Assembly: GCF_009380165.1 (NCBI RefSeq)
Contig: NZ_WHUF01000008.1
Coordinates: 186,001-250,000, forward strand
From: Rugamonas rivuli
GTDB lineage: Bacteria; Pseudomonadota; Gammaproteobacteria; Burkholderiales; Burkholderiaceae_D
Direction: 5' to 3'
Length of the DNA stretch: 64,000 nt
Shown here piece by piece: positions 34,591-42,851 of the stretch. Within the stretch, counting starts at the first letter, position 1, and every line of letters begins with the position of its first letter. The notes beneath the pieces were generated by a model. The model did not search any database, was not told the origin of the DNA, and saw nothing but the letters and a program-made list of their open reading frames with translations. A program made the translations under genes and the position numbers.

Positions 34591-34606
34591 GTACGAGAGG
34601 AGCATC

Positions 34607-35284
34607 ATGAGTGATCTGGACAACAGCAATTCCCCGTTGCGCGACCTGTTGGCAAACAACCGCCGCTGGGCCGAATCCGAAGTCGAGCGCGATCCCGACT
34701 TCTTCAACCGCCTGGCGCAGCAAGCGTCGCCGGAATACCTGTGGATAGGCTGCTCGGACAGCCGCGTGCCGGCGAATGAGCTGCTGGGCCTGGCCCCGGG
34801 CGACGTTTTCGTTCACCGCAATATCGCCAACGTGGTGGTGCACTCGGACTTGAACGCGCTGTCGGTGCTGCAGTTCGCGATCGATGTGTTGAAGGTCAAG
34901 CACGTCATCATCGTCGGCCACTACGGCTGCAAGGGCGTGCACGCTGCCATGACCGGCACCCGCGTCGGCCTGGCCGACAACTGGCTGCGCCACGTGCAGG
35001 ACGTGCACCAGAAGCATGAGCGCTACCTCGGCGACGTGTTGACCAGCAAGCTGCGCGCGGAACGCATGTGCGAGCTGAACGTGGTCGAGCAGGTGTCCAA
35101 CGTCTGCCAGACCACCATCGTGCAGGACGCATGGGACCGCGGCCAGAACGTCACGGTGCACGGCTGGGTCTACGGCCTGAAGGACGGCAAGCTGCACGAT
35201 CTGGAAATGACCGTCACCGCCGCCCACGAACTGGCGCCACGCGTGGCCAAGCGTCTGAGCGAGTACGAAGCGGACCAGGGCTGA
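34607..35284 (+). CDS. can: Beta-class carbonic anhydrase
   Basis: Zinc enzyme interconverting CO2 and bicarbonate. The 225-residue protein has the ligand Cys49 with Asp51-Ser-Arg53 in IGCSDSRVP and the second pair His and Cys in VGHYGC, so all active-site residues of the beta class are present. I start at the ATG at 34607 behind GAGAGGAG; the longer frame to 34535 covers the dnaJ terminator. It supplies bicarbonate for carboxylases in ambient air. Confidence 0.95.
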   Translation: MSDLDNSNSPLRDLLANNRRWAESEVERDPDFFNRLAQQASPEYLWIGCSDSRVPANELLGLAPGDVFVHRNIANVVVHSDLNALSVLQFAIDVLKVKHVIIVGHYGCKGVHAAMTGTRVGLADNWLRHVQDVHQKHERYLGDVLTSKLRAERMCELNVVEQVSNVCQTTIVQDAWDRGQNVTVHGWVYGLKDGKLHDLEMTVTAAHELAPRVAKRLSEYEADQG

Positions 35285-35378
35285 TAAAGATTTCACATAT
35301 CGATATCAGGTAAGCTTCGTTTTCTAAATAAGGGAAGCGGCATAGACTGGGCACATACTCATTCACTGGGCGTGTGCC

Positions 35379-36248
35379 ATGTCTGCCGTTCTCCAACCCG
35401 TTTTTGACATCGAACTGTTCGACGCGCCGCTCGGCGCGGAGATCCTGGGACTGGACCTGAACCATCCCTTGTCCCCACGGGCGTTCGACCGCATCCACAA
35501 GGCGCATCTGGAGCACCACCTGCTGGTGTTCCGCGACCAGCGCATCACGCCGCAGCAGCAGGTCGATTTCAGCCGCCGTTTCGGCCGGCTGCAAATCCAC
35601 GTGCTGCGCAACTTCCAGCTGGCTTCGAATCCCGAAGTGCTGGTCATCTCCAACATCATCGAAGACGGCAAGCCGATCGGCCTTGGCGACGCCGGCCACT
35701 TCTGGCATTCCGATTTGTCGTACAAAGAGACGCCCAGCCTGGGCTCGATGCTGCACGCGCAGGAGTTGCCGGCCGAAGGCGGCGATACGCTGTTCGCCAA
35801 TATGCACCTGGCCTGGGACACCTTGCCTGCGGCCTTGCGCTTCGCGGTGCAGGGCGCGCGCGCGGAGCACAGCTACCTGACGCAGTACGAGGAACTACGC
35901 CGCCGCAATCCCTACCGCCCGCCGCTGACGCCGGAGCAGATCGCCGAAGTGCGCCCGGTCATGCATCCGGTGGTGCGTACGCACCCGGAGACGGGCCGCA
36001 AGGCGCTGTTCGTCAGCGAGCATTTCACCACGCGCATCGTCGGCATCCCGCCGGATGAAAGCCGCGCGCTGCTGGTCGAGCTGTTTGCGCACAGCGTGCT
36101 GCCGGAGCATGTGTACCGCCATCGCTGGGCGCCGCACGACCTGGTGTTCTGGGATAACCGCTCGCTGATGCACCTGGCCGGCGGCACGCCGGACCATCTG
36201 CGCCGCAAGCTGTATCGCACCACCATCGAAGGCGACACGCCTTTCTAA
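35379..36248 (+). CDS. TauD/TfdA-family alpha-ketoglutarate dioxygenase
   Basis: A 289-residue Fe(II)/2-oxoglutarate dioxygenase. The iron facial triad is visible: His and Asp in FWHSDLSY and the distal His in NRSLMHLA, with the 2-oxoglutarate-binding Arg in LRRKLYRTTIEG. The adjacent SsuABC/TauABC-type importer suggests desulfonation or oxidative cleavage of an imported organosulfonate, or a similar compound. The true substrate is not evident; taurine, alkylsulfonates and sulfate esters are the candidates. The 94-base gap upstream contains the palindrome ATATCGATAT (35297-35306), whose meaning is unknown. Confidence 0.88.
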   Translation: MSAVLQPVFDIELFDAPLGAEILGLDLNHPLSPRAFDRIHKAHLEHHLLVFRDQRITPQQQVDFSRRFGRLQIHVLRNFQLASNPEVLVISNIIEDGKPIGLGDAGHFWHSDLSYKETPSLGSMLHAQELPAEGGDTLFANMHLAWDTLPAALRFAVQGARAEHSYLTQYEELRRRNPYRPPLTPEQIAEVRPVMHPVVRTHPETGRKALFVSEHFTTRIVGIPPDESRALLVELFAHSVLPEHVYRHRWAPHDLVFWDNRSLMHLAGGTPDHLRRKLYRTTIEGDTPF

Positions 36249-36262
36249 TTTCAAGGAAACCC

Positions 36263-37264
36263 ATGTCCAGATTGACTTCCCGCGTGATCGCCGCCGCCCT
36301 CGCGCTCAGCTTCGCCACCGCCGCGCAGGCCGAGGGGCGCATTCGCATCGTCGAGCAGTTCGGCGTGGTCTACCTGCTGCTGAACATTGCGCAGGACCAG
36401 CAGCTGATCGAAAAGCAGGGCCGCAAGAACGGCGTGGATGTGAAGGTCGAATGGACGCAGTTGTCCGGCGGCTCGGCCGTCAACGATGCGCTGCTGTCCG
36501 GCGCCATCGACATCGCCGGCGCCGGCGTTGGTCCGCTGCTGACGGTGTGGGACCGCACCTCGGGCAAGCAGAACGTGAAGGGCGTGGCGTCGCTGGGCAG
36601 CTTCCCCTACTACCTGGTCAGCAATAACCCGAAGGTGAAGTCCATCGCCGACCTGACGGAGAAGGACCGCATCGCGCTGCCGGCGGTGACGGTGTCGGTG
36701 CAGTCGCGCATTTTGCAGTACGCGGCGGCCAAGCAGTGGGGCGAGAAGGACTTTGCGCGGCTGGATAAATTCACCCAGACCTTGCCGCACCCGGATGCAA
36801 CGGCGGCCGTCATTGCTGGCGGTACGGAGATCAACGGCCACTTCGGCAACCCGCCGTTCCAGGAGCAGGAGCTGGCCGGCAATCCGAACGCGCACATCAT
36901 TTTGAATTCCTACGATGTGCTGGGCGGCCCGAGTTCGGCCACCGTGCTGTATGCGACCGAGAAGTTCCGCAACGAGAATCCGAAGACTTATCGTGCCTTC
37001 ACCGCCGCGCTGGCGGAGGCGGCCAAATACGCCAGCAGCAATCCGGAGGGCGCGGCCGATGCGTACATCCGCGTCAGCAAGAGCAAGGTGGATCGCAACC
37101 TGCTGCTGAAGATTATCAAGAATCCGCAGGTGCAGTTCAGCGTGGAGCCGCAGAATACCTACGGGCTGTCGCAGTTCCTGTACCGCGTCGGCGCGATCAA
37201 GAAGCAGCCGGCCAGCTGGCGCGACTACTTCTTCGACGACCCTGTCATCACCCAGGGCGGATGA
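36263..37264 (+). CDS. ABC transporter substrate-binding protein (SsuA/TauA/NrtA type)
   Basis: A 333-residue periplasmic binding protein with a signal peptide (LSFATAAQA-EGRIR). The NrtA/SsuA-like fold is visible in VEWTQLSGGSAVNDALLSG and the second-lobe KVKSIADL. It captures the solute for the two following transporter genes. Spacing to the dioxygenase gene is 14 bases. Ligand probably a sulfonate. Confidence 0.9.
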   Translation: MSRLTSRVIAAALALSFATAAQAEGRIRIVEQFGVVYLLLNIAQDQQLIEKQGRKNGVDVKVEWTQLSGGSAVNDALLSGAIDIAGAGVGPLLTVWDRTSGKQNVKGVASLGSFPYYLVSNNPKVKSIADLTEKDRIALPAVTVSVQSRILQYAAAKQWGEKDFARLDKFTQTLPHPDATAAVIAGGTEINGHFGNPPFQEQELAGNPNAHIILNSYDVLGGPSSATVLYATEKFRNENPKTYRAFTAALAEAAKYASSNPEGAADAYIRVSKSKVDRNLLLKIIKNPQVQFSVEPQNTYGLSQFLYRVGAIKKQPASWRDYFFDDPVITQGG

Positions 37265-37268
37265 GATC

Positions 37269-38084
37269 ATGACACTGCAAGTCGTGCGTCCCGTTGGTGC
37301 GGTTGCGCCTTTGTTGAAGGCCAGCGGCGTGAGCCTCGAATATGGCGGCACGCGGGCCACGCATGACGTCAGCTTCGACGTGTACCGGGGCGACCGCTTT
37401 GTGCTGCTGGGGCCTTCCGGCTGCGGCAAGTCTTCGCTGTTGAAAGCCGCTGCCGGATTTCTGACGCCCAGCGCAGGCAGCATCAGTATCGATGGCGCCG
37501 CCGTGACGGGACCGGGACCGGACCGCATCGTGGTGTTCCAGGAGTTCGACCAGCTGCCGCCGTGGAAGACGGTGAAGGAGAACGTGATGTTCCCGCTGCT
37601 GATGACGAAGCGCTTGCGTCGTCATGAGGCCGAGGAGCGGGCGATGCACTGGATCGCCAAGGTGGGCCTGGGCGGCTTTGAGAACGCTCATCCGCATACT
37701 CTGTCCGGCGGGATGAAGCAGCGCGTGGCCATCGCGCGTGCGCTCGCCATGCAGCCGGAAGTGCTGCTGATGGACGAACCCTTTGCCGCGCTGGATGCGC
37801 TCACGCGGCGCAATATGCAGGAGGAGCTGGGACGCTTGTGGGAAGAGCTGCGCTTTACGCTGCTGTTCGTCACGCACTCGATCGAGGAGGCGCTGGTGGT
37901 GGGTAACCGCATCCTGCTGCTGTCGCCGCATCCGGGGCAGGTGAGGGCGGAGTTGAACAGCCACCAGTTCGACCTGCGCAGCGCCGGCAGCGCCGAGTTC
38001 CAGGCCGCCGCACAACGCATCCACAGCCTGCTGTTCGACGCGCCTGTCATCGCGAAGCCGCTGGACCGGAGCGTCGCGCTATGA
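37269..38084 (+). CDS. ABC transporter ATP-binding protein (SsuB/TauB type)
   Basis: A 271-residue ATPase subunit. Walker A is GPSGCGKSS, the signature LSGGMKQR, Walker B LLMDEPFAALD and the switch His in FVTHSIEEA. It drives import through the permease encoded next, which starts inside its stop codon (ATGA). Confidence 0.95.
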   Translation: MTLQVVRPVGAVAPLLKASGVSLEYGGTRATHDVSFDVYRGDRFVLLGPSGCGKSSLLKAAAGFLTPSAGSISIDGAAVTGPGPDRIVVFQEFDQLPPWKTVKENVMFPLLMTKRLRRHEAEERAMHWIAKVGLGGFENAHPHTLSGGMKQRVAIARALAMQPEVLLMDEPFAALDALTRRNMQEELGRLWEELRFTLLFVTHSIEEALVVGNRILLLSPHPGQVRAELNSHQFDLRSAGSAEFQAAAQRIHSLLFDAPVIAKPLDRSVAL

Positions 38085-38953
38085 GTTTGCTGCTCGATCC
38101 GCCGATCCGCCAGGAATACGAATACATCCCTTCCGACCACGCGCCGCGCACGTTGGCCGTCGCCGCGCCGCCGCTGCAGCGCGCATGGCAGCAGGCCTGG
38201 CTGCGCAAGTCCTTCATCCTGCTCCTGCTGGCCGCCGTGTGGCAAGCCGCCGCCGTCTGGACCGACAACGACCTGCTGCTGCCAACCTTCCTGCAAACCG
38301 CACAAGCCTTCATCGCCGGCATCGCCAGCGGCGAACTGCTCGACCGCGTGCGCGCCTCGCTGGCCATCCTGCTGCAAGGCTATGCAGTCGGCGTGCTGGC
38401 CGCCTTCGTCCTGACCGCGCTGGCTGCATCCACCCGCATCGGCCGCGACCTGCTGGAAACGCTCACCTCCATGTTCAACCCCCTGCCAGCCATCGCGCTG
38501 CTGCCGCTGGCGCTGCTGTGGTTCGGCCTGGGCCGCGCCAGCCTGATATTCGTCATCGTGCACGCCGTCTTGTGGCCGCTGGCGCTGGGCGCCTATGCCG
38601 GCTTCCAGAGCGTGCCCGACACCCTGCGCATGGCCGGCCGCAACTACGGCCTGCGCGGCCTGCGGCTGGTGCTGCACATCCTGGTGCCGGCCGCACTGCC
38701 ATCCATCCTCTCCGGCTTGAAGATAGGCTGGGCCTTCGCCTGGCGCACGCTGATCGCCGCCGAGCTGGTATTCGGCACCACGGCCGGGCAGGGCGGTCTG
38801 GGCTGGTACATCTTCCAGAACCGCAACGAGCTCTATACCGACAAGGTATTCGCCGGCCTGGCCGCCGTCATCCTGATCGGCCTGCTGGTGGAGAACGTGG
38901 TTTTCCGTCCACTGGAAAGCCTGACGATACGCCGCTGGGGCATGCAGAAATAA
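38081..38953 (+). CDS. ABC transporter permease (SsuC/TauC type)
   Basis: A 290-residue inner-membrane subunit with about six membrane segments. The cytoplasmic loop EAA-like sequence lies around GLRGLRLVLHILVPAALPSI, as in BPD_transp_1 permeases of nitrate/sulfonate importers. It is the last gene of the dioxygenase-transporter operon. Confidence 0.93.
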   Translation: MSLLLDPPIRQEYEYIPSDHAPRTLAVAAPPLQRAWQQAWLRKSFILLLLAAVWQAAAVWTDNDLLLPTFLQTAQAFIAGIASGELLDRVRASLAILLQGYAVGVLAAFVLTALAASTRIGRDLLETLTSMFNPLPAIALLPLALLWFGLGRASLIFVIVHAVLWPLALGAYAGFQSVPDTLRMAGRNYGLRGLRLVLHILVPAALPSILSGLKIGWAFAWRTLIAAELVFGTTAGQGGLGWYIFQNRNELYTDKVFAGLAAVILIGLLVENVVFRPLESLTIRRWGMQK

Positions 38954-39019
38954 CGGAGAGTCTGGCAGACAGACGAGCTTGTGCCGTAGAATGGTTTGAT
39001 TCTTGCTTGTAGAAGAGTC

Positions 39020-39643
39020 ATGAGACATTTACGCATAGTGGTCGTCAACACCATCATCCACGCCGGCGACGAGGATGACGCCTCCCTGCTCGCGCAGGCC
39101 GAACGCGCGCGCGCATTGCGCATCGGCCTGCTGGAAGCCGGCTACGACATCATCGCCTCGCTGCCGCCGGACATGTACCTGCCCGAGCGCATCGCCCAAC
39201 TCCAGCCCGACATGATCATCGTCGACGCCGAATCCGACGCGCGCGACGTGCTGGAGCACATCGTCATCGCCACCCGCGACGAGCGCCGCCCCATCGTCAT
39301 GTTCACCGAGAGCGACGACACCGAGAGCATGGAGGCCGCCATGGCGGCCGGCGTATCGGCCTACATCGTGGCCGGCTTGCAGAGCGACCGCATCAAACCG
39401 GTGCTGCAAGTGGCGCTGGCACGCTTCAAACGCGAGCAGAAGCTGCTGGACGAACTGTCCGACACCAAGAGCAAGCTGGCCGAGCGCAAGATCATCGAGC
39501 GCGCCAAAGGCCTGTTAATGGAGCGCCAACGTTTCAGCGAAGAGCAGGCCTACCAAAAGCTGCGCAGCATGGCCATGAGCAAAAACCTCAAGCTGTCCGA
39601 GGTGGCCCAGCGCATCATCGACGTCGAAGATTTACTGGGCTGA
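39020..39643 (+). CDS. nasT: NasT-type ANTAR response regulator
   Basis: A 207-residue RNA-binding antiterminator for nitrate assimilation. The N-terminal two thirds form a receiver-like domain with an insertion (HAGDEDDASLLAQAERAR) and an Asp in PDMIIVDAESD. The last 55 residues are an ANTAR domain (LAERKIIERAKGLLMERQ, then EEQAYQKLRSMAM). ANTAR domains bind paired RNA hairpins with hexaloops in which A1 and G4 are conserved; two such leaders follow, at 39788 and 46309. The start is the ATG at 39020 behind AGAAGAG. No NasS partner is evident in the window. Confidence 0.92.
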   Translation: MRHLRIVVVNTIIHAGDEDDASLLAQAERARALRIGLLEAGYDIIASLPPDMYLPERIAQLQPDMIIVDAESDARDVLEHIVIATRDERRPIVMFTESDDTESMEAAMAAGVSAYIVAGLQSDRIKPVLQVALARFKREQKLLDELSDTKSKLAERKIIERAKGLLMERQRFSEEQAYQKLRSMAMSKNLKLSEVAQRIIDVEDLLG

Positions 39644-39658
39644 TTCCTGTCCAAAATG

Positions 39659-39689
39659 ACGCATCGCACAATCGCGGTGCGTTTTTTTT
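39659..39689 (+). terminator. Rho-independent terminator of nasT
   Basis: A 9-bp stem (one G-U pair) ACGCATCGC/GCGGTGCGT with a 6-base loop, followed by eight T. Confidence 0.9.
39666..39680. promoter_or_regulatory. Possible NtrC site (GCAC-N7-GTGC)
   Basis: GCACAATCGCGGTGC matches the NtrC half-site pattern GCAC-N7-GTGC, 57 bases before the sigma-54 promoter. It coincides with the terminator stem, so the dyad may have only that meaning. A similar dyad precedes the second nitrate operon. Confidence 0.35.
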
Positions 39690-39736
39690 GTGCAGCGGCA
39701 CCGCATCGCATCTCCTTCCCACTCTGAAACACCGGC

Positions 39737-39752
39737 TGGCACAGACATTGCA
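39737..39752 (+). promoter_or_regulatory. Sigma-54 (RpoN) promoter of the nitrate importer operon
   Basis: TGGCACAGACATTGCA fits the consensus TGGCACR-N4-TTGCW at every defined position, with GG and GC ten bases apart. Transcription should start near 39763, giving a leader of about 115 bases. Confidence 0.85.
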
Positions 39753-39787
39753 TTGTCTGTAGGCAAGCGCAATGACGCGCCGATGCA

Positions 39788-39830
39788 CCCTGCCAACGGC
39801 GGTGGGGTACGCCAGACAACGACGTCTACC
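39788..39830 (+). promoter_or_regulatory. ANTAR (NasT) target RNA: two hexaloop hairpins
   Basis: Hairpin 1 (39788-39807): stem CCCTGCC/GGTGGGG (two wobble pairs) closing the hexaloop AACGGC. Hairpin 2 (39814-39827): stem AGAC/GTCT closing AACGAC, with a lower GGT/ACC pairing around a bulge. Both loops have A1 and G4. The right side of hairpin 2 overlaps the left arm of the terminator that follows, so the two structures exclude each other. Confidence 0.8.
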
Positions 39831-39867
39831 AGACATGAATGCGTTCATGTGGGTAGGCTTTTTTTTT
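39826..39867 (+). terminator. Leader terminator controlling nrtA
   Basis: Stem CTACC..ACATGAA/TTCATGT.GGTAG with a small internal loop and a TGCG tetraloop, then nine T that end at the nrtA ribosome site GGAGA. Formation stops transcription before nrtA; NasT binding to the preceding hairpins should prevent it. Confidence 0.85.
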
Positions 39868-39878
39868 GGAGATTTGCG

Positions 39879-41135
39879 ATGGAATACGAAGAACAACAAG
39901 CCGGCGTCGATACCAAGCGCCGACAAATCATTCAAAGCGCAGGTCTTATAGCGGGAGGAAGCATGCTGGGTTTGTCGACGGGTGGCGTATGGGCGGCGGG
40001 TTCGGACAAGCCGGAGAAGGAAGAAATCAAGATCGGCTTCATTCCGCTGACCGATTGCGCCTCGGTGGTGATGGCGTCGGTGCTGGGCTTCGATAAAAAA
40101 TACGGCGTCAAATTCGTGCTGAGCAAAGAGGCCTCCTGGGCCGGTGTGCGCGACAAGCTGGCCAACGGTGATCTCGATGCAGCCCATGTGCTATATGGCT
40201 TGCTTTACGGCGTGCAGATGGGCATAGGCGGCCAGAAAAAGGACATGGCGGTGCTCATGAGCCTTAACAACAACGGCCAGGCCATCACGCTGTCGAAGAA
40301 GCTGTCCGACAAGGGCGCCGTCGATGGCCCGTCGCTGGCAAAGCTGATGCAGACCGACAAACGCGAATACACCTTCGCCCAGACCTTCCCGACCGGCACC
40401 CACGCGATGTGGCTCTACTACTGGCTGGCCGCGAACGGCATCAATCCGATGAAGGACGCCAAGGTCATCACCGTGCCGCCGCCGCAGATGGTGGCCAATA
40501 TGCGGGTCGGGAACATGGACGGCTTCTGCGTGGGCGAACCTTGGGGCCACCGCGCCATCATGGACGGCGTGGGCATCACCGCCACCACCACCCAGGACAT
40601 CTGGAAGGACCATCCCGAGAAGGTGCTCGGCTCGACGCTGGAATTCGCCAAGAAGTATCCGAACACCTGCCGCGCGATGATGGCCGCCATTCTCGACGCC
40701 GGCAAATGGATCGACTCCTCGCTGGCCAACAAGAACAAGATGGCCGAGGTTATCGCCGACAAATCCTACGTCAACACCAGCAAGGACGCGATCGACCAGC
40801 GCATCATGGGCCGCTACCAGAATGGCCTGGGCAAGACCTGGGACGATCCCGACCACATGAAGTTCTATAACGACGGCGCGGTCAACTTCCCTTACCTGTC
40901 GGACGGCATGTGGTTCATGACGCAGCACCGCCGCTGGGGCCTGCTGAAGGAAGACCCGGATTACCTGGCCGTCGCCACCTCGGTCAACCAGATCGATTTG
41001 TACAAGGATGCGGCGGCGATGACCAAGACGCCGGTACCTAAAAGCCCGCTGCGCACGTCGAAGATGATGGATGGTTCCGTATGGGACGGCAAGAACCCGA
41101 AAGCGTTCGCCGCCTCGTTCAAGATCAAAGCCTGA
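39879..41135 (+). CDS. nrtA: Nitrate ABC transporter substrate-binding protein
   Basis: A 418-residue nitrate-binding protein of the NrtA/NasF family. The N-terminal twin-arginine signal (KRRQIIQSAGLIAGGSMLGL) shows Tat export. The mature protein has IKIGFIPLTDCASVVMA and FCVGEPWGHRAI, typical of nitrate/nitrite-binding members. I start at the ATG at 39879, directly behind the leader terminator; the long open frame upstream crosses the leader and is not coding. First gene of the importer operon. Confidence 0.93.
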   Translation: MEYEEQQAGVDTKRRQIIQSAGLIAGGSMLGLSTGGVWAAGSDKPEKEEIKIGFIPLTDCASVVMASVLGFDKKYGVKFVLSKEASWAGVRDKLANGDLDAAHVLYGLLYGVQMGIGGQKKDMAVLMSLNNNGQAITLSKKLSDKGAVDGPSLAKLMQTDKREYTFAQTFPTGTHAMWLYYWLAANGINPMKDAKVITVPPPQMVANMRVGNMDGFCVGEPWGHRAIMDGVGITATTTQDIWKDHPEKVLGSTLEFAKKYPNTCRAMMAAILDAGKWIDSSLANKNKMAEVIADKSYVNTSKDAIDQRIMGRYQNGLGKTWDDPDHMKFYNDGAVNFPYLSDGMWFMTQHRRWGLLKEDPDYLAVATSVNQIDLYKDAAAMTKTPVPKSPLRTSKMMDGSVWDGKNPKAFAASFKIKA

Positions 41136-41147
41136 TAAAGGAATGCC

Positions 41148-42032
41148 ATGAACGCCATGCTCAAACCCGATAGCGCCGAACCGGTAGCAGCGGCGCCGAT
41201 CCGCCGTCCACGCCGCCCGCTCGCCGCCAATTCCACGGCGCGCGTGCGGCAGCAGGTGTCCGCCACCGCGATGAAGATCGTCGCGCCCTTGCTGGGGGCT
41301 GCGCTGCTGGTGCTGGTCTGGCAGATCATCACCATCAAGAACAGCGCCTTCCCCACACCGCTGGCGACTTTGCAGGAAGCGGTCAAGCTGTTCTCCGATC
41401 CGTTCTACAGCAAAAGCCCGAACGATCAGGGCATAGGCTGGAACATCCTCGCGTCCTTGCAGCGCGTGGCGGTGGGGTTCGGGCTTGCGGCGTTGGTTGG
41501 CATTCCGCTGGGATTCCTGATCGGCCGCGTGCAGTTCGTCGGCAGCATGTTCGGGCCGATTATCAGCCTGCTCAAGCCTGTATCGCCGCTGGCCTGGCTG
41601 CCTATCGGGCTGCTGGTGTTCAAGTCCGCGAACCCTGCGGCGATATGGTCGATCTTCATCTGCTCGATCTGGCCGATGATCATCAACACCGCCGTCGGCG
41701 TGCAGCGCGTGCCGCAGGATTACATGAACGTGGCCAAGGTGCTGAACCTGTCGGAGTGGAAGGTGCTGACCAAGATCCTGCTGCCGTCGGCGCTGCCTTA
41801 CATCCTGACCGGCGTGCGGCTGTCGATCGGCACCGCGTGGCTGGTGATCGTCGCGGCGGAGATGCTGACCGGCGGCGTGGGTATCGGCTTCTGGGTGTGG
41901 GACGAATGGAACAACCTCAATGTCCCGCACATCATCATCGCCATCGTCGCCATCGGCGTGGTCGGGCTGCTGCTGGAACAGGCGCTGATGGCGCTGGCCC
42001 GCGCCTTCACCTACGAACAAGTATCCAACTAA
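41148..42032 (+). CDS. nrtB: Nitrate ABC transporter permease
   Basis: A 294-residue inner-membrane permease with about six spans (first near residues 43-62, LLGAALLVLVWQIITI). The cytoplasmic loop after NTAVGVQRVPQDYMNVAKVLNLSEWKV is the EAA-type contact with the ATPase. It follows nrtA by 12 bases. Confidence 0.93.
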   Translation: MNAMLKPDSAEPVAAAPIRRPRRPLAANSTARVRQQVSATAMKIVAPLLGAALLVLVWQIITIKNSAFPTPLATLQEAVKLFSDPFYSKSPNDQGIGWNILASLQRVAVGFGLAALVGIPLGFLIGRVQFVGSMFGPIISLLKPVSPLAWLPIGLLVFKSANPAAIWSIFICSIWPMIINTAVGVQRVPQDYMNVAKVLNLSEWKVLTKILLPSALPYILTGVRLSIGTAWLVIVAAEMLTGGVGIGFWVWDEWNNLNVPHIIIAIVAIGVVGLLLEQALMALARAFTYEQVSN

Positions 42033-42044
42033 AGGACTGCGATC

Positions 42045-42851
42045 ATGGACGAGCCAAAATTCATCGACATCGAAGGCGTGGAGATGGTGTTCCATACCCG
42101 GAAGGGCGTGTTCCACGCGCTGCGCGAGATCGACCTGACGGTGCGCAAGGGCGAATTCATTACGCTGATCGGCCACTCGGGTTGCGGCAAATCGACCTTG
42201 CTGAACCTGATCGCCGGCCTGCTCAAGCCCACGGACGGCGTGCTGTTATGCGCCAACCGCGAGATCGCCGGGCCGTCGCCGGAGCGCTCGGTGGTGTTCC
42301 AGAACCACTCGCTGCTGCCGTGGCTGACCTGTTATGAAAACATCTTCCTCGGCGTGGAGCGGGTGTTCGGCAAGACCGAATCGCGCAACCAGCTGCGGGA
42401 GCGCACCATGCAGGCATTGGCGCTGGTTGGCCTGACGGCGGCGGAGGCCAAGCGTCCGCATGAAATCTCGGGCGGCATGAAGCAGCGCGTCGGCATCGCC
42501 CGTGCATTGGCGATGGAGCCGAAAGTGCTGCTGATGGACGAGCCCTTTGGCGCATTGGATGCGCTGACCCGCGCGCACTTGCAGGACGAGTTGCTGAAGA
42601 TCGTCGCCGCCACCAGTTCGACGGTGGTGATGGTGACGCACGATGTGGACGAAGCGGTGCTGCTGTCCGACCGCATCGTCATGATGACCAACGGCCCGGC
42701 CGCCACCATCGGCGAGATCGTCGATGTGCAGCTGGAGCGTCCACGCGACCGCGTGGCGCTGGCGCAGGATGCGCGCTACATGGCGTACCGCACGGCGGTG
42801 CTGGAGTTCCTGTACCGCAAACAGGCGCATCCCGCGAAGGAAGCCGCCTGA
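42045..42851 (+). CDS. nrtC: Nitrate ABC transporter ATP-binding protein
   Basis: A 268-residue ATPase with Walker A GHSGCGKST, signature ISGGMKQR, Walker B LLMDEPFGALD and switch His in MVTHDVDEA. It lacks the C-terminal NrtA-like regulatory domain of cyanobacterial NrtC, so it corresponds to the short NasD/NrtD form. Its stop overlaps the next start by one base (TGATG). Confidence 0.92.
   Translation: MDEPKFIDIEGVEMVFHTRKGVFHALREIDLTVRKGEFITLIGHSGCGKSTLLNLIAGLLKPTDGVLLCANREIAGPSPERSVVFQNHSLLPWLTCYENIFLGVERVFGKTESRNQLRERTMQALALVGLTAAEAKRPHEISGGMKQRVGIARALAMEPKVLLMDEPFGALDALTRAHLQDELLKIVAATSSTVVMVTHDVDEAVLLSDRIVMMTNGPAATIGEIVDVQLERPRDRVALAQDARYMAYRTAVLEFLYRKQAHPAKEAA

Noticed and set aside
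39741..39760. Hairpin ACAGACA/TGTCTGT as a further ANTAR element
   Set aside because: Its six-base loop TTGCAT lacks A1 and G4, and it lies over the sigma-54 promoter, upstream of the expected transcription start.
39690..39878. N-terminal extension of NrtA
   Set aside because: The frame stays open but covers the promoter, both hairpins and the terminator; the twin-arginine signal begins after the ATG at 39879.
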